The translations under genes were made by a program, and so were the position numbers. A DNA stretch of 38,454 nucleotides from Isosphaeraceae bacterium (GTDB lineage Bacteria > Planctomycetota > Planctomycetia > Isosphaerales > Isosphaeraceae). The stretch is taken from NCBI GenBank assembly GCA_021324445.1, contig JAJPJC010000073.1:1-38454 (forward strand), given 5' to 3'. Positions 8,605 through 16,767 of the stretch are shown here, in pieces. The notes beneath the pieces are model-generated. The model was not told where the DNA came from, did not search any database, and was given only the letters and a program-made list of their open reading frames with translations. Numbering within the stretch: the stretch's first letter is position 1; every line of letters begins with the position of its first letter.

Positions 8605-9153
8605 CCGTTCACCCTTGGGGACGGCCACGTCGGGAAGGCCCTCTCGGGGCCGACGTGGTGAATCGAAGTCGAACTCCCCTTGACGACGCTCCAACTCCTC
8701 CAGTTCCCGGATGTCCTGCCGCACACGGGCCTCCTCCAGGCCCACCGTGCTGACGCAGTAGCCGGCCGCCGAGAAGTGCAACCCGGTCATCCGAGGCTCT
8801 CGGAGCAGCTCCCGGTGGATTCGCACAGCACTCTTGCCCTTCAGGAAGCCGATCGTGTGCGCCACGCTGTACTTGGGCGGGATGCTCAAGCACAGGTGGA
8901 CGTGGTCGGGCATCGCATGCCCCTCCACCAACTCAACGCCTCGCTGACGGCACAACTCCCTGATGATCACGCCGACCTGACGCCGCAGCCTCCCGGAGAA
9001 GACACGGCGGCGAGACTTCGGGATGATCACGACGTGGTACTTGCCGTCCCACCGCACATGGGACAGGTTCTGCCACTCGTGCAGAGGCTTCCCCTCCAGC
9101 CCGAGAGCGCCTTCCCGGAGGGGGAGCCTATGCCTCTTGGCGGTGCGATGCAC
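8467..9153 (-). CDS. tnpA: IS200/IS605-family transposase TnpA, catalytic Tyr position replaced by Asp
   Basis: A 228-residue HUH transposase of the single-strand IS200/IS605 type. SHVRWDGKYHVVIIPK (31-46) and MPDHVHL (81-87, His84 and His86 bind the metal) are typical, as are IPPKYSVAHTIGFLKGKSA and GYCVSTVG. The helix carrying the nucleophilic Tyr normally reads RxYIxxQE; here it is RQDIRELEE, with Asp147 (codon GAC, 8713-8715). A single T-to-G change from TAC explains it. The protein is otherwise intact, so it may be inactive or act only with a partner. GTG at 9153 is the likely start. The C-terminus reads through into the 3' end of the histidine kinase gene, suggesting the element's own end is near 8609. 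Confidence 0.88.
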   Translation of the reverse strand: MHRTAKRHRLPLREGALGLEGKPLHEWQNLSHVRWDGKYHVVIIPKSRRRVFSGRLRRQVGVIIRELCRQRGVELVEGHAMPDHVHLCLSIPPKYSVAHTIGFLKGKSAVRIHRELLREPRMTGLHFSAAGYCVSTVGLEEARVRQDIRELEELERRQGEFDFDSPRRPREGLPDVAVPKGERLERLLSLSSDRVTARQDHPDRRAFTGFGLQFQGRFQQLTETFDDR

Positions 9154-9215
9154 GCCGGATCGCTCGAAGCTCTTCGGGTCACACGGCCAGAGGCCGTGGC
9201 TTCATAACGGAGTGA
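8605..9215 (-). mobile_element. IS200/IS605-type insertion sequence (approximate ends)
   Basis: The tnpA gene is bracketed by hairpins, as in this family, which lacks terminal inverted repeats. Upstream of tnpA a perfect 7-bp stem CACGGCC/GGCCGTG (9182-9198) has a three-base loop. At the other end CCACGTCGG (8625-8633) pairs with CCGACGTGG (8650-8658). No tnpB is present. The exact ends cannot be fixed without comparing copies. Confidence 0.55.
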
Positions 9216-9561
9216 TCGGTTCGTCCTTGCATGACAATCGTTTCAGGGCGGCTGTGCCGCAGGTTCCGCAAGGGCGGCTGCCGCTGCGGCAGCCGTTCCG
9301 GCCGACTTCATCCATGCATTACAGAACGCAACTTTGAGTGATTGGGATTGGCCGCGTGTCCATACCCTGCCCGGCTGGCGGCGGGGGGGTCGACTTGACC
9401 GAATCGGGGGGGGCGGCTAAGGTGTGGACAACCCCAAGGAAGGGTGAAGCGCCGCCAGCCGAGTCCGATCGAACGCCGGGCCGGCCGGATGCGTTGGCGA
9501 GGGCGGGTGATCGCGCCGACCATGGCCGCGCCCGCCGCGAGCTCAAGGAGGAGACCAAATC
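9154..9561. other. Gap between the IS element and the CARDB gene, with a strong hairpin
   Basis: About 400 bases without a gene. It contains the IS-end hairpin and, at 9275-9295, a perfect 9-bp stem (CGGCTGCCG, loop CTG, CGGCAGCCG) preceded by a partial repeat of its own left side (GGGCGGCTG at 9247 and again at 9272). No U-tract follows, so it is not a classical terminator. A short AT-rich stretch near 9305-9345 may hold the promoter of the CARDB gene, but I see no clear boxes. Confidence 0.5.
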
Positions 9562-11160
9562 ATGCCGTCGCACGATCGCCGGGCTGTCGGACGCCGCCGT
9601 GCCTGGGGGCGCGGACCGATCATCTTGAAGCTGGAGTCGCTCGAGCGCCGGGCCTTGTTATCCGCCAACAGCACGCTGCCTGACCTCGTGAACTCGGCAC
9701 TGGTGACCTCCACCAACGTCGCCGATTGGGGCGACACGCTGGAGGTCCAGGGTCGGGTGACCAACCAAGGGGGCGGCACGACGGACGCCCCCTTTCAGAT
9801 TGCCTTGTATGCCTCCCCGGTGCGCGGGATCGACAAGTTCTCGGTCCCGATCGGGTCGGTGACGATCCCCGCGGGCCTCGCGGCCGGACAGTCGGTCCCC
9901 TACCAGGCCACGGTCACCCTGCCGGCGACGCCGGTCCCCGACGTCAGCAGCACCAACGGCACGCTCTACGTCGCCGCCGACGTCAATCCTGGCCGGTCCG
10001 TGACGGAGAGCAATTACCACAACGATAAGGACGTGGGACCGCCCTACGACGTGGCGCCGGTGGTGATCCAGCCGCCGGTCCCCGCGAAGCTCGTGGGCAC
10101 CACCCTGGCCGTCACACCCACGGATCCGACCTGGGGCAGCACCATCACCGTGACGGCCCAGATCACCAATGAGAGCAGCGGGTCGGCACCCCAGTCGCGG
10201 GCCCTGCTGACCTTGACGCCCCAGGGACTCACCTACGGCGGCACGACGACGATCGGGATCGGCAGCATCACCGTGCCGCCCCTGGGTCCCTACCAGGTCG
10301 CCAACCTCGAGCAGACGGTCACCTTGCCGGCCGTCGCGCCCCTGACGGTCGCCAACTATACGAATTTCGGGCTGGCGATGACCCAGGACGCCGATTACGT
10401 CACCAATGCGTTGTATCCGCATCAGCCCGATCAAGGGGTCGGCTACGACCAGACACCGATCACCATCACGGTCAACCCGGACTCCACCGCCACGACCGGC
10501 CCCCTGCCGGACCTGGCCACCTCGTCGGTCCTGGGCCCGACCAGCACGGTGCGCTGGGGCCAGAGCATCGCGGTCACGACCGAGATCCAGAACCTGGGCC
10601 AGGGCGCCGCGGGCCCCTTCATGGTCCGCTTCCTCTTGACCGGACAGGGCGGCAGCATCAACGATGCCCTCTTTCTCGGCGATGTGACCATCCCCGGGCT
10701 GGCCGCCGGCGCCAATCAGCAACTCACCCAAACACTCCAGCTCCCGACTCGCCTGCCGGCGGGCCTGACGCTCAACAGCGTCGGCTATGCGCGCATCGCC
10801 GTGATCGCCGATCCGGAGAACTTCATCAACGAGACGCTCAAGAGCAACAACGAATCGATCTCGGCCCCATTCATCGTCCGGCTGCCGGGCAACGCCACCA
10901 CCGTGCCGACCACCGCGGCGCCCGGCACGCTCCCCACAGTCGCCCAGGTGGCCGAGCAAAGCAAGAACATCGACAAGCACGCCGCCGCCGTCCATCGCGC
11001 GGCCCGGATCGCGGCCCTGGCCGGGCAAGTTCCCAAGCGGAAGCTGAGGCGCCACGCTCCGCCCAGGACCAATTCCCTCGTCCACGCAGGCATCGGCCTG
11101 GCCACCGAATTGACCAAACTCCCCCACCAGGTCGTGAGCGTGATCAAGAAATCCGTCTGA
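9562..11160 (+). CDS. Planctomycete surface/exported protein with LEPR-XLL-type N-terminus and CARDB-like repeats
   Basis: A 532-residue protein. It opens with a basic stretch and LKLESLERRALLSA (residues about 22-35), the N-terminal motif shared by many large exported planctomycete proteins. Three immunoglobulin-like CARDB-type modules follow (roughly 38-170, 175-310 and 315-450), each opening with PDL or an equivalent and containing patterns such as WGDTLEVQGRVTNQGGG and ESNYHNDKD. CARDB modules are adhesion-type beta domains. The last 80 residues are Ala/Arg/Lys-rich and helical. AAGGAGGA nine bases upstream fixes the ATG. It presumably sits in the cell envelope; binding partners are unknown. 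Confidence 0.85.
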   Translation: MPSHDRRAVGRRRAWGRGPIILKLESLERRALLSANSTLPDLVNSALVTSTNVADWGDTLEVQGRVTNQGGGTTDAPFQIALYASPVRGIDKFSVPIGSVTIPAGLAAGQSVPYQATVTLPATPVPDVSSTNGTLYVAADVNPGRSVTESNYHNDKDVGPPYDVAPVVIQPPVPAKLVGTTLAVTPTDPTWGSTITVTAQITNESSGSAPQSRALLTLTPQGLTYGGTTTIGIGSITVPPLGPYQVANLEQTVTLPAVAPLTVANYTNFGLAMTQDADYVTNALYPHQPDQGVGYDQTPITITVNPDSTATTGPLPDLATSSVLGPTSTVRWGQSIAVTTEIQNLGQGAAGPFMVRFLLTGQGGSINDALFLGDVTIPGLAAGANQQLTQTLQLPTRLPAGLTLNSVGYARIAVIADPENFINETLKSNNESISAPFIVRLPGNATTVPTTAAPGTLPTVAQVAEQSKNIDKHAAAVHRAARIAALAGQVPKRKLRRHAPPRTNSLVHAGIGLATELTKLPHQVVSVIKKSV

Positions 11161-11535
11161 TCCGGCGCCCGCGCGCCTCGAGCCGGGCAAGGCCAGCCCC
11201 GACGGATCGGCAAGGCGAATCCCCGGCTCCCGCGCCCGGAACCGCGATCTCGGGCGGCGACCGGCGCCGGTTGGATCTACGAGACACGCGCAACCCGCAT
11301 AATCCAAGCATCTTCCGTCAAATTCTCCCCCTTTCGGATACCATCGCCGCCCGCTTGAGCCAAAATGGGAAATAACCCGACGATTTATTGATCACCATCA
11401 GCCACCTAGCTATGCTTTGCACGACCGACTCAACCGCCACGGCAAGATGCGCAAGACAGCGAAGATAGATTTGGGGACGGAACCGACCCTGGAAGAGAGG
11501 GATGCAGGCCAGACCGCCAACGGAGGCACCCCGAG
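11161..11535. other. Gap upstream of the alpha/beta hydrolase
   Basis: A 375-base stretch with no coding frame of note. The first half is GC-rich; the second half is relatively AT-rich (11320-11480) and contains the promoter candidate listed separately. Confidence 0.6.
11388..11416 (+). promoter_or_regulatory. Candidate sigma70-type promoter for the hydrolase gene
   Basis: TTGATC (11388-11393) and TATGCT (11411-11416) are separated by exactly 17 bases in an AT-rich stretch and point toward the hydrolase, giving a leader of about 115 bases. Confidence 0.4.
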
Positions 11536-12321
11536 ATGACATTCGACCGGCTTCACGAAGCCCTGAGCTTACCGGCATCACCACCACGGTCGCTGGTGGA
11601 AACGCGGTTCATCCCGCGGCAATACGAGCCGAACTACGCCTATCCCCTGCTGGTGCTGTTCCACGCCCGGGGCGGCGATGAGGATCAGCTCGTCCGTGCC
11701 ATGCCGGCCTTGAGTTGGCGGAATTATGTGGGACTGGCCTTACGGGGACCGGAGCCGGTGGTCAAACGGGACCGCCTGGCCGGATTCGGCTGGGGTACGG
11801 AATTCGAGCATCCGGGCCGGCTCCGGGCGCGACGGCCGCCGGCCGGCACGGAAGCCGAGGTGGTGCACCGGGTGCTGTTCGACGCCGAGCCGGAGGTTTT
11901 CGACCGGCTGGAAGACGCGGTCTTCTCGGCGATCCTCCGGACCCGGAAATTGCTCCACGTCCACTCCGAGCGGATCTATCTGATGGGCTGCGGGGAAGGC
12001 GCCGCGGTGGCCTACTGGCTGGGCCTGACGTTCCCCGAGCGGTTCGCCGGCATCATCGCCATCAACGGCTGGGTGCCGGTCGGCCTGCGGCCCTTGTGCC
12101 GCCTGAAGGCGTGTCGCGACCTGCCGATCCTGGTGGTCCACGGCGCCTGGAACAGCCGGGCACCCCTGCCGGAGGCCCGCCGCGACGTCGCCACGCTCCG
12201 CGCCGGCGGCCTGCGCGTCGCGTTCCAGTCCTACCCCTGCTCGCATCGCCTGACCAGCCCCATGCTCGCCGACGTCGACACCTGGCTCATCGGTCATTGC
12301 ACCGGCCAGTTAAGCCCGTGA
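11536..12321 (+). CDS. Alpha/beta hydrolase, phospholipase/carboxylesterase-like, with Cys in the nucleophile elbow
   Basis: A 261-residue alpha/beta hydrolase of the small esterase type: PLLVLFHARGGDED (37-50) is the oxyanion-loop strand and ERFAGIIAING (168-178) follows the nucleophile helix. The elbow GxSxG reads GCGEG (151-155) so Cys152 (TGC, 11989-11991) replaces Ser. His237 in CSHRLT fits the catalytic His. The acid position after VVHG reads AWNSRAP, with Asn206 where Asp is usual. Dienelactone hydrolases also use Cys, so activity is possible, but the missing acid raises the alternative of a non-catalytic binder. GGAGG precedes the ATG. No operon partners. Confidence 0.8.
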   Translation: MTFDRLHEALSLPASPPRSLVETRFIPRQYEPNYAYPLLVLFHARGGDEDQLVRAMPALSWRNYVGLALRGPEPVVKRDRLAGFGWGTEFEHPGRLRARRPPAGTEAEVVHRVLFDAEPEVFDRLEDAVFSAILRTRKLLHVHSERIYLMGCGEGAAVAYWLGLTFPERFAGIIAINGWVPVGLRPLCRLKACRDLPILVVHGAWNSRAPLPEARRDVATLRAGGLRVAFQSYPCSHRLTSPMLADVDTWLIGHCTGQLSP

Positions 12322-12324
12322 GCA

Positions 12325-12710
12325 TCACCGCCGCAGGGCAAGCCAGGCAGGGTCGAAGGAGCGCGGGCGGTCGGAGCCCGTCGGGAACAGGAGCTTGCCG
12401 CGGAGTTCCGCGAGCCGAGTCTGCGGACGGTCCTGCTCCACCTTCCGTTCCGGGGCCAGCTCCACCCAGGCCGGGCGGAGCGGCACCAGGGCCAGGTAGA
12501 GCCAGGTCGCCTCGTCCCAGGTCGTGACACGATCCCATGCGCCGCACTGAACGAGCCGGTCGATCAGCCCCTGGACCACGGCGGCGTCGAATCGTTTCGA
12601 GGCGAGTGCTTCCGTTTCGAGGCGAGTGCTTCCAGGTAACGGTCCAGCGACCTGACGACCTTCGGCGACTCCTCCAGGACGACCCGAGTGTCCGGGGCGG
12701 GCCTGGCCAT
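12325..12710 (-). pseudogene. Uncharacterised planctomycete protein, frameshifted by a 20-bp tandem duplication
   Basis: Two minus-strand frames join into one sensible protein if one copy of a 20-bp duplication is removed. The first frame reads MARPAPDTRVVLEESPKVVR then LDRYLEALASKR; the second continues FDAAVVQGLIDRL, WDEATWLYLALVPL and ends DPAWLALRR. With both 20-bp copies (12594-12633) the frame shifts and the N-terminal part reads into stop-less nonsense. I do not know the family's function; the WDEATxLYLALVPL pattern seems familiar from planctomycete hypothetical proteins. The ATG at 12710 lies almost at the junction with the next remnant, so the true N-terminus may also be missing. Confidence 0.7.
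12594..12633. repeat. 20-bp perfect tandem duplication
   Basis: The unit GTTTCGAGGCGAGTGCTTCC occurs at 12594-12613 and again at 12614-12633 without a mismatch. The length is not a multiple of three, which breaks the gene it lies in. Perfect identity points to a recent event. Confidence 0.95.
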
Positions 12711-12718
12711 CTCGACGG

Positions 12719-13381
12719 ACAGCCGGCGCCGCGCTCGCCGCCATCCTGATGTGGCTGCTGGTCCTGGTGGTGGGCAGCGGGGTGTTCGGCCTGGTCGTGC
12801 AGAACATCGTACCGCGGCTGATGCTCGAGCGGGTGCCGGCCGAGACGATCTTCTCCCAGATCGGTCACATCCTGGACCAGTATCGCGCCAAGGCCGAGCG
12901 GCGGGTCGGCGTGCCCTGCGGGCAAGCGCCGCTGGGCACCACCGGGGCGACGAGGCGAAGCGGGCTCGGGACCGCGCCGTCGTTCCTGGCAATGGGGACC
13001 TTCCGGCAAGTGGGACGAGTCCAGGGGAGAGTCGTCGAAGTCGGGGTTGGGGCGGGCTACCTGTTGGATTCGGAGCCCCTGCCGGCGTTCTTCCGGGATC
13101 AGGTCCAGCCCTACCTGCGCGCCCGGTCGGGGACGAGCCTGGCCCTGGCATCGCCCGGGCGGGCCGCGTCCCTGTTCTCGGCCCTCAAGACGGTCCTCCG
13201 CCCCGAGGCGCATCCGGTCGTGGACCGCCTGGCCGACCGCTGCGATCAGCGCCGCCAGTTCGACCTCCGGGCCCGGCTGCACGGCTGGCTCTTCACCTGG
13301 CTGGTCGTGCCTGTGACGCTCTCCGTCGCGCTGCTGGTGCTCATGATCGCCCACATCTTGGCCGCGTTGAAGTCTGTTTAG
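12719..13381 (+). pseudogene. 5'-truncated planctomycete membrane protein
   Basis: An open frame without a proper start. It begins inside a transmembrane helix (AGAALAAILMWLLVLVVG), continues with VPAETIFSQIGHILDQY, a variable segment and PLPAFFRDQVQPYL, then DQRRQFDLRARLHGWLF and a final helix ending LMIAHILAALKSV. The internal ATG at 12749 would cut the first helix. The topology, two membrane helices around a soluble helical domain, and the DQRRQFDLxARLH pattern recall membrane proteins that I believe lie near multihaem cytochrome genes in other planctomycetes (memory, not verified). The start abuts, head to head, the remnant on the other strand. Confidence 0.6.
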
Positions 13382-13387
13382 GCTCTC

Positions 13388-14494
13388 TCAGGTCCTCCGA
13401 GTGCCGCGGGCTCTGTTCCGGGACGACCCGGTCGGCCGCGACGATCGGCGGGCGCCCGCGACCGGGCGGAGCAACCGGTCATGGGCCCTGGCGAGCTCAT
13501 CGCGGTCAGGGACCGGCAACGCCACCCTTTTCCCTCCGGTAACCAGCCACGAGCCCCGGCGACGGGGCAGGAATTGGCCGATCCCCGTGACGCCGACGTT
13601 CTCCGCGGCGAAGGCCCGCGCCAGCGCCGCGCCGGAGCCCGGTTCGGCCGCGATCAGCAGCGAGCCGCTGGCCAGGAGCCGCAGGGGATCGAGCCCCAGC
13701 GCACGGCAGATGGCGAGCGTCTCGGGCAGCACCGGGATGGCATCGGCCTCGAGGAGCATGCCACAGCCGCAGCGGAGACCCAGCTCCCAGACCGCGGCCA
13801 GGATCCCGCCTTCCGTCGGGTCGTGGAGCGCTTTGACGCCTCCAACGCCGGCCGCGATCCCGGCCGCGCGAACCACGCTGATCCCCGGGTGATGCAGGAG
13901 ATCGGCGGCGCGGCGCAACAACTGGGCACCGAGGCCGCGGGCGCGGAGGGCCGGCCGGAAATCCTTGGCCAGCGCGGCGGTCCCTTCGACCGCGAGGCTC
14001 CCCGTCAAGAAGAGCTCGTCGCCGGGACGGATTGTGCGCTTGTCCAGAAGCCGCGACCCGCGGAAATCGCCGACCATGGCGCCCATGGCAATCGGGCGCG
14101 ACAACCCGTCGGTCACCTCGGAATGGCCGCCGACCAGCGCGATTTGCGCCTCGGCGCAGGCCTCCCGGACCTCCCGCGTGATCGAGGAGAACTGACGGGC
14201 GGCCTTCGGGCCGGACGGCAGGAGGATCGTCAGCAGGAGCCAGCGCGGCTTCGCCCCCATCACCGCCAGGTCGTTGGCGTTGACCTGGACGAGGTACCGG
14301 CCCATCTCCTGCCCGGCGAGCGTGATCGGGTCCGACTTGACGGCAAGGAGGTCTCCGCTCCCCGTGCGGATGACGGCGGCGTCCTCGCCGACGGCCGGGC
14401 CGATGATGACGTCGGCGCCGGGATGCCCCAGGCCGGCCAGCAGGCTGCCCAGGAGGTCCGGGGAGATCTTCCCGGTCAGCAAGGCGCGTCGCAT
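13388..14494 (-). CDS. AIR synthase/HypE-related protein
   Basis: A 368-residue protein of the PurM/HypE/SelD/ThiL superfamily, ATP-binding dimeric enzymes that activate small molecules by phosphorylation or dehydration. GEDAAV (36-41), KSDPIT (53-58) and VNANDLAVMGAKP (71-83) form the ATP site; VGGHSEVTDG and HDPTEGGILAA are the second set of conserved loops and match HypE most closely. No hydrogenase or other hyp genes are in the window and the HypE C-terminal Cys is absent; the end is a basic Arg/Ser tail. The substrate is therefore unknown. GGAGGG eight bases upstream supports the ATG. Divergent from the site-2 protease gene. Confidence 0.85.
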   Translation of the reverse strand: MRRALLTGKISPDLLGSLLAGLGHPGADVIIGPAVGEDAAVIRTGSGDLLAVKSDPITLAGQEMGRYLVQVNANDLAVMGAKPRWLLLTILLPSGPKAARQFSSITREVREACAEAQIALVGGHSEVTDGLSRPIAMGAMVGDFRGSRLLDKRTIRPGDELFLTGSLAVEGTAALAKDFRPALRARGLGAQLLRRAADLLHHPGISVVRAAGIAAGVGGVKALHDPTEGGILAAVWELGLRCGCGMLLEADAIPVLPETLAICRALGLDPLRLLASGSLLIAAEPGSGAALARAFAAENVGVTGIGQFLPRRRGSWLVTGGKRVALPVPDRDELARAHDRLLRPVAGARRSSRPTGSSRNRARGTRRT

Positions 14495-14630
14495 GGAGCT
14501 GGCCCTCCGCAGCAGTGACCATCCGGACGTGTTTTCCGAGTTCCCCCGGCTCGTAGCCGGAATCGGGGTTGTCTCGATAGAATCAGACTCTCATCGGGAA
14601 ACGCTCGGCTCAAGTGTGAGGAGGTCGGTC

Positions 14631-15794
14631 ATGGGGTGGTCCTGGCGAATCGGCCGTATCGCGGGCATCGATGTCTTCGTCCACCCGACCTTCCTGCTCC
14701 TGCTGGCGTGGGTGGCCCTGGCGCACTTCTTCGCCCACAACGACCTGGGGGAAGCCCTCTACGGCCTGGGCTTCGTGCTGGCCTTGTTCGGGATCGTGGT
14801 CCTGCACGAGCTGGGGCACGCCCTGACCGCCCGCCGCTACGGCGTCCGCACGCGCGACATCACGCTCTTGCCCATCGGCGGAGTCGCCCGGCTGGAGCGG
14901 ATTCCCGAGGATCCCTGGCAGGAGCTGGCGATCGCGGTCGCCGGACCTGCTGTCAACGTGGTGATGGCCGTGGCCATCTATCTGGGGTTGGTGCTGGCCC
15001 GGGGCTTGTCGGTGTCTCCGCCGGAGGCGGTGATCCGTGTCGGCGGCGGATTGGTGCAGCAGCTCCTCTGGGTCAACGTGATGCTCGTGGTCTTCAACAT
15101 GGTGCCGGCGTTCCCGATGGATGGCGGCCGGGTGCTGCGGGCGTTGCTGGCGATGCGACTGGATTACGTCCGGGCCACCCAGATGGCCGCCTCGATTGGT
15201 CAGGTGTTTGCCCTGTTGTTCGGGCTGCTGGGCCTCTTCTACAACCCGTTCTTGATCTTCATCGCGGTGTTCGTCTGGCTCGCCGGGACCCAGGAGGCGG
15301 GCCTGGTGCTGATGCGCTCGGCGCTGGGCGATGTCCCCGTGATGCGGGCCATGATCACCGACTTCCGCGCCCTGCGGCCTGACGACCCCTTGGCCCAGGC
15401 CGTGGAGCATCTGCTCGGCGGTTTCCAGCAGGATTTCCCGGTGGTTGAGGATGACCGGTTGGTCGGCGTGCTCACGCGCAACGATCTGGCCGCTGCGCTG
15501 GGTCGACACGGTCCTGAGACCCGTGTCGGTGAGGTCATGCGGCGGGAATTTGTGACCACCGACCCGCGCGAGATGCTGCAAACCGCCTTCTCCCGGCTCC
15601 AGGAGGACCACTGTCGAACCCTCCCCGTGGTGAAAGACGGCCGCCTGCTTGGGCTGCTGACGGCCGACAACCTGGCCGAGGTGTTGATGATCCAGCAGGC
15701 CCTGCGCGAGGGACACCGCCCCGACATGTTCGGCGGGTCGCGCGGGACGCGCCCGGCCTGGGTTCGAGCCGGTGATCAGACCAACATCCTCTGA
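14631..15794 (+). CDS. Site-2 protease family (M50) intramembrane metalloprotease with two CBS domains
   Basis: A 387-residue zinc protease embedded in the membrane. HELGH (59-63) gives the zinc ligands and catalytic Glu; the third ligand is Asp164 in NMVPAFPMDGGR (156-167). About five or six hydrophobic segments cover residues 13-225. Two CBS domains follow (about 240-295 and 300-360), which in this subfamily (resembling SpoIVFB and archaeal S2P) bind nucleotides and regulate the protease. GAGGAGGT lies six bases before the ATG at 14631; the frame stays open upstream but has no coding pattern. The substrate, perhaps an anti-sigma factor or other membrane protein, cannot be told from context. 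Confidence 0.93.
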   Translation: MGWSWRIGRIAGIDVFVHPTFLLLLAWVALAHFFAHNDLGEALYGLGFVLALFGIVVLHELGHALTARRYGVRTRDITLLPIGGVARLERIPEDPWQELAIAVAGPAVNVVMAVAIYLGLVLARGLSVSPPEAVIRVGGGLVQQLLWVNVMLVVFNMVPAFPMDGGRVLRALLAMRLDYVRATQMAASIGQVFALLFGLLGLFYNPFLIFIAVFVWLAGTQEAGLVLMRSALGDVPVMRAMITDFRALRPDDPLAQAVEHLLGGFQQDFPVVEDDRLVGVLTRNDLAAALGRHGPETRVGEVMRREFVTTDPREMLQTAFSRLQEDHCRTLPVVKDGRLLGLLTADNLAEVLMIQQALREGHRPDMFGGSRGTRPAWVRAGDQTNIL

Positions 15795-16013
15795 TCCGCC
15801 GAGGATGCTCCTCGCGTGGCTGGGCACTGCAACCGGGGTGTGCTCAAGGGATCCGGGAACCGTGCTCCAGTAGCCGGGACCTATCGTCAAGCACCTGAAA
15901 CTTCCGGAGGACGCCCGGCGCCCGGGCCAGCGCCTGCGACGGGTTCCGCCGGTGTCGATGGCGCGCGTGACCGATCGCGGGGCCGCGTCCGGTTCCTCCC
16001 AGCGCCGGGCGAG

Positions 16014-16551
16014 TTCGTCGTGGATTTCGAGGTCTGCATCGGAGGCGTCGTCCCGCTGGCCGGCCAGGCGGTCGCGGATCCGCCCGGCCCGGGGCCGGCG
16101 CCCGCTCTGACGTGCGTCGCCGGCGCGGCGATCCTGGCGTGCGTGACCGCGCTCGTCGTCGGCTATGTCATCGTCGACCGCGAAAAGACCCAGAACGCAC
16201 AAGCACTGGAGAGTTTGCGGTCGATCCGCGCTCCTGAACGTCGGGTGAGCTACCTCCAGGGCATCGCGCTGGCCGATCTCGAGATCCGCGCAGGCGACGC
16301 GCGGCGAGTCGACACGCTCCTCGCCAACTGCCCCGCGGACCTCCGCGGCCTGGAATGGGACTACCTCGCACGGTTGTGCCACGGCGAGCGGCGGTCGCTG
16401 GCGACGCCGCGCGACCCGGCATGCGTCGGGGTTCACCCCGGGGACGACCGGCACTTCGTCAGCGGTGGCCTGCTCGGCGGGGCTCGTGAGGTGGCGACCT
16501 ATGACGCCGCTCTGCGGGGCAAGGTTCGCCGGCTCCGGGTCCAGGACGGCT
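16014..16551 (+). pseudogene. Remnant of a serine/threonine kinase linker with the start of a WD40 region
   Basis: The frame contains one hydrophobic segment (LTCVAGAAILACVTALVVGY) followed by YLQGIALADLEIRAGDARR and ANCPADLRGLEWDYLARLC. This is the juxtamembrane linker found in planctomycete kinase-WD40 proteins, where LDxCPxxLRxWEWxYLxRLC precedes the first WD40 blade. Neither the kinase domain nor the propeller is present; the beta-propeller would begin where the sequence breaks off. The first in-frame ATG (15816) precedes only low-complexity sequence. The 220 bases from 15795 to 16013 hold nothing I recognise. Confidence 0.6.
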
Positions 16552-16767
16552 GCCCCCCAGCTCGCTCAGCATCTGGGCCTGCTCGGGCCGGAGGTCCGCG
16601 GCGGCCTTCAGGGCGCCCACTCCGATCTGCGAGATCACGAAGACGGCGACCCGAAGTTCACGGTCGACTTCCGGCGGGTGTACGCGACCGTGCTCGAGCG
16701 GTGGCTAGGGTGCCCCGCGGTGAAGGTCCTGCCCGGGGCGTTCGAGCCGCTCCCCCTGCTCGCATGA
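16552..16767 (+). pseudogene. DUF1501 protein C-terminal remnant
   Basis: A 71-codon frame ending in TGA reads GPEVRGGLQGAHSDL, then GDPKFTVDFRRVYATVLERW and ends FEPLPLLA. This is the conserved end of DUF1501 proteins (sulfatase-like exported proteins, very numerous in planctomycetes), whose ends read VDFRxVYATVLxxWLG. The catalytic-like core is missing and the segment begins in a different frame exactly where the kinase-linker remnant stops. Its last 63 bases overlap, on the other strand, the tail of the large sedolisin gene. Confidence 0.65.

Noticed and set aside
9275..9295. Intrinsic terminator
   Set aside because: The 9-bp stem is strong but no run of T follows on either strand.
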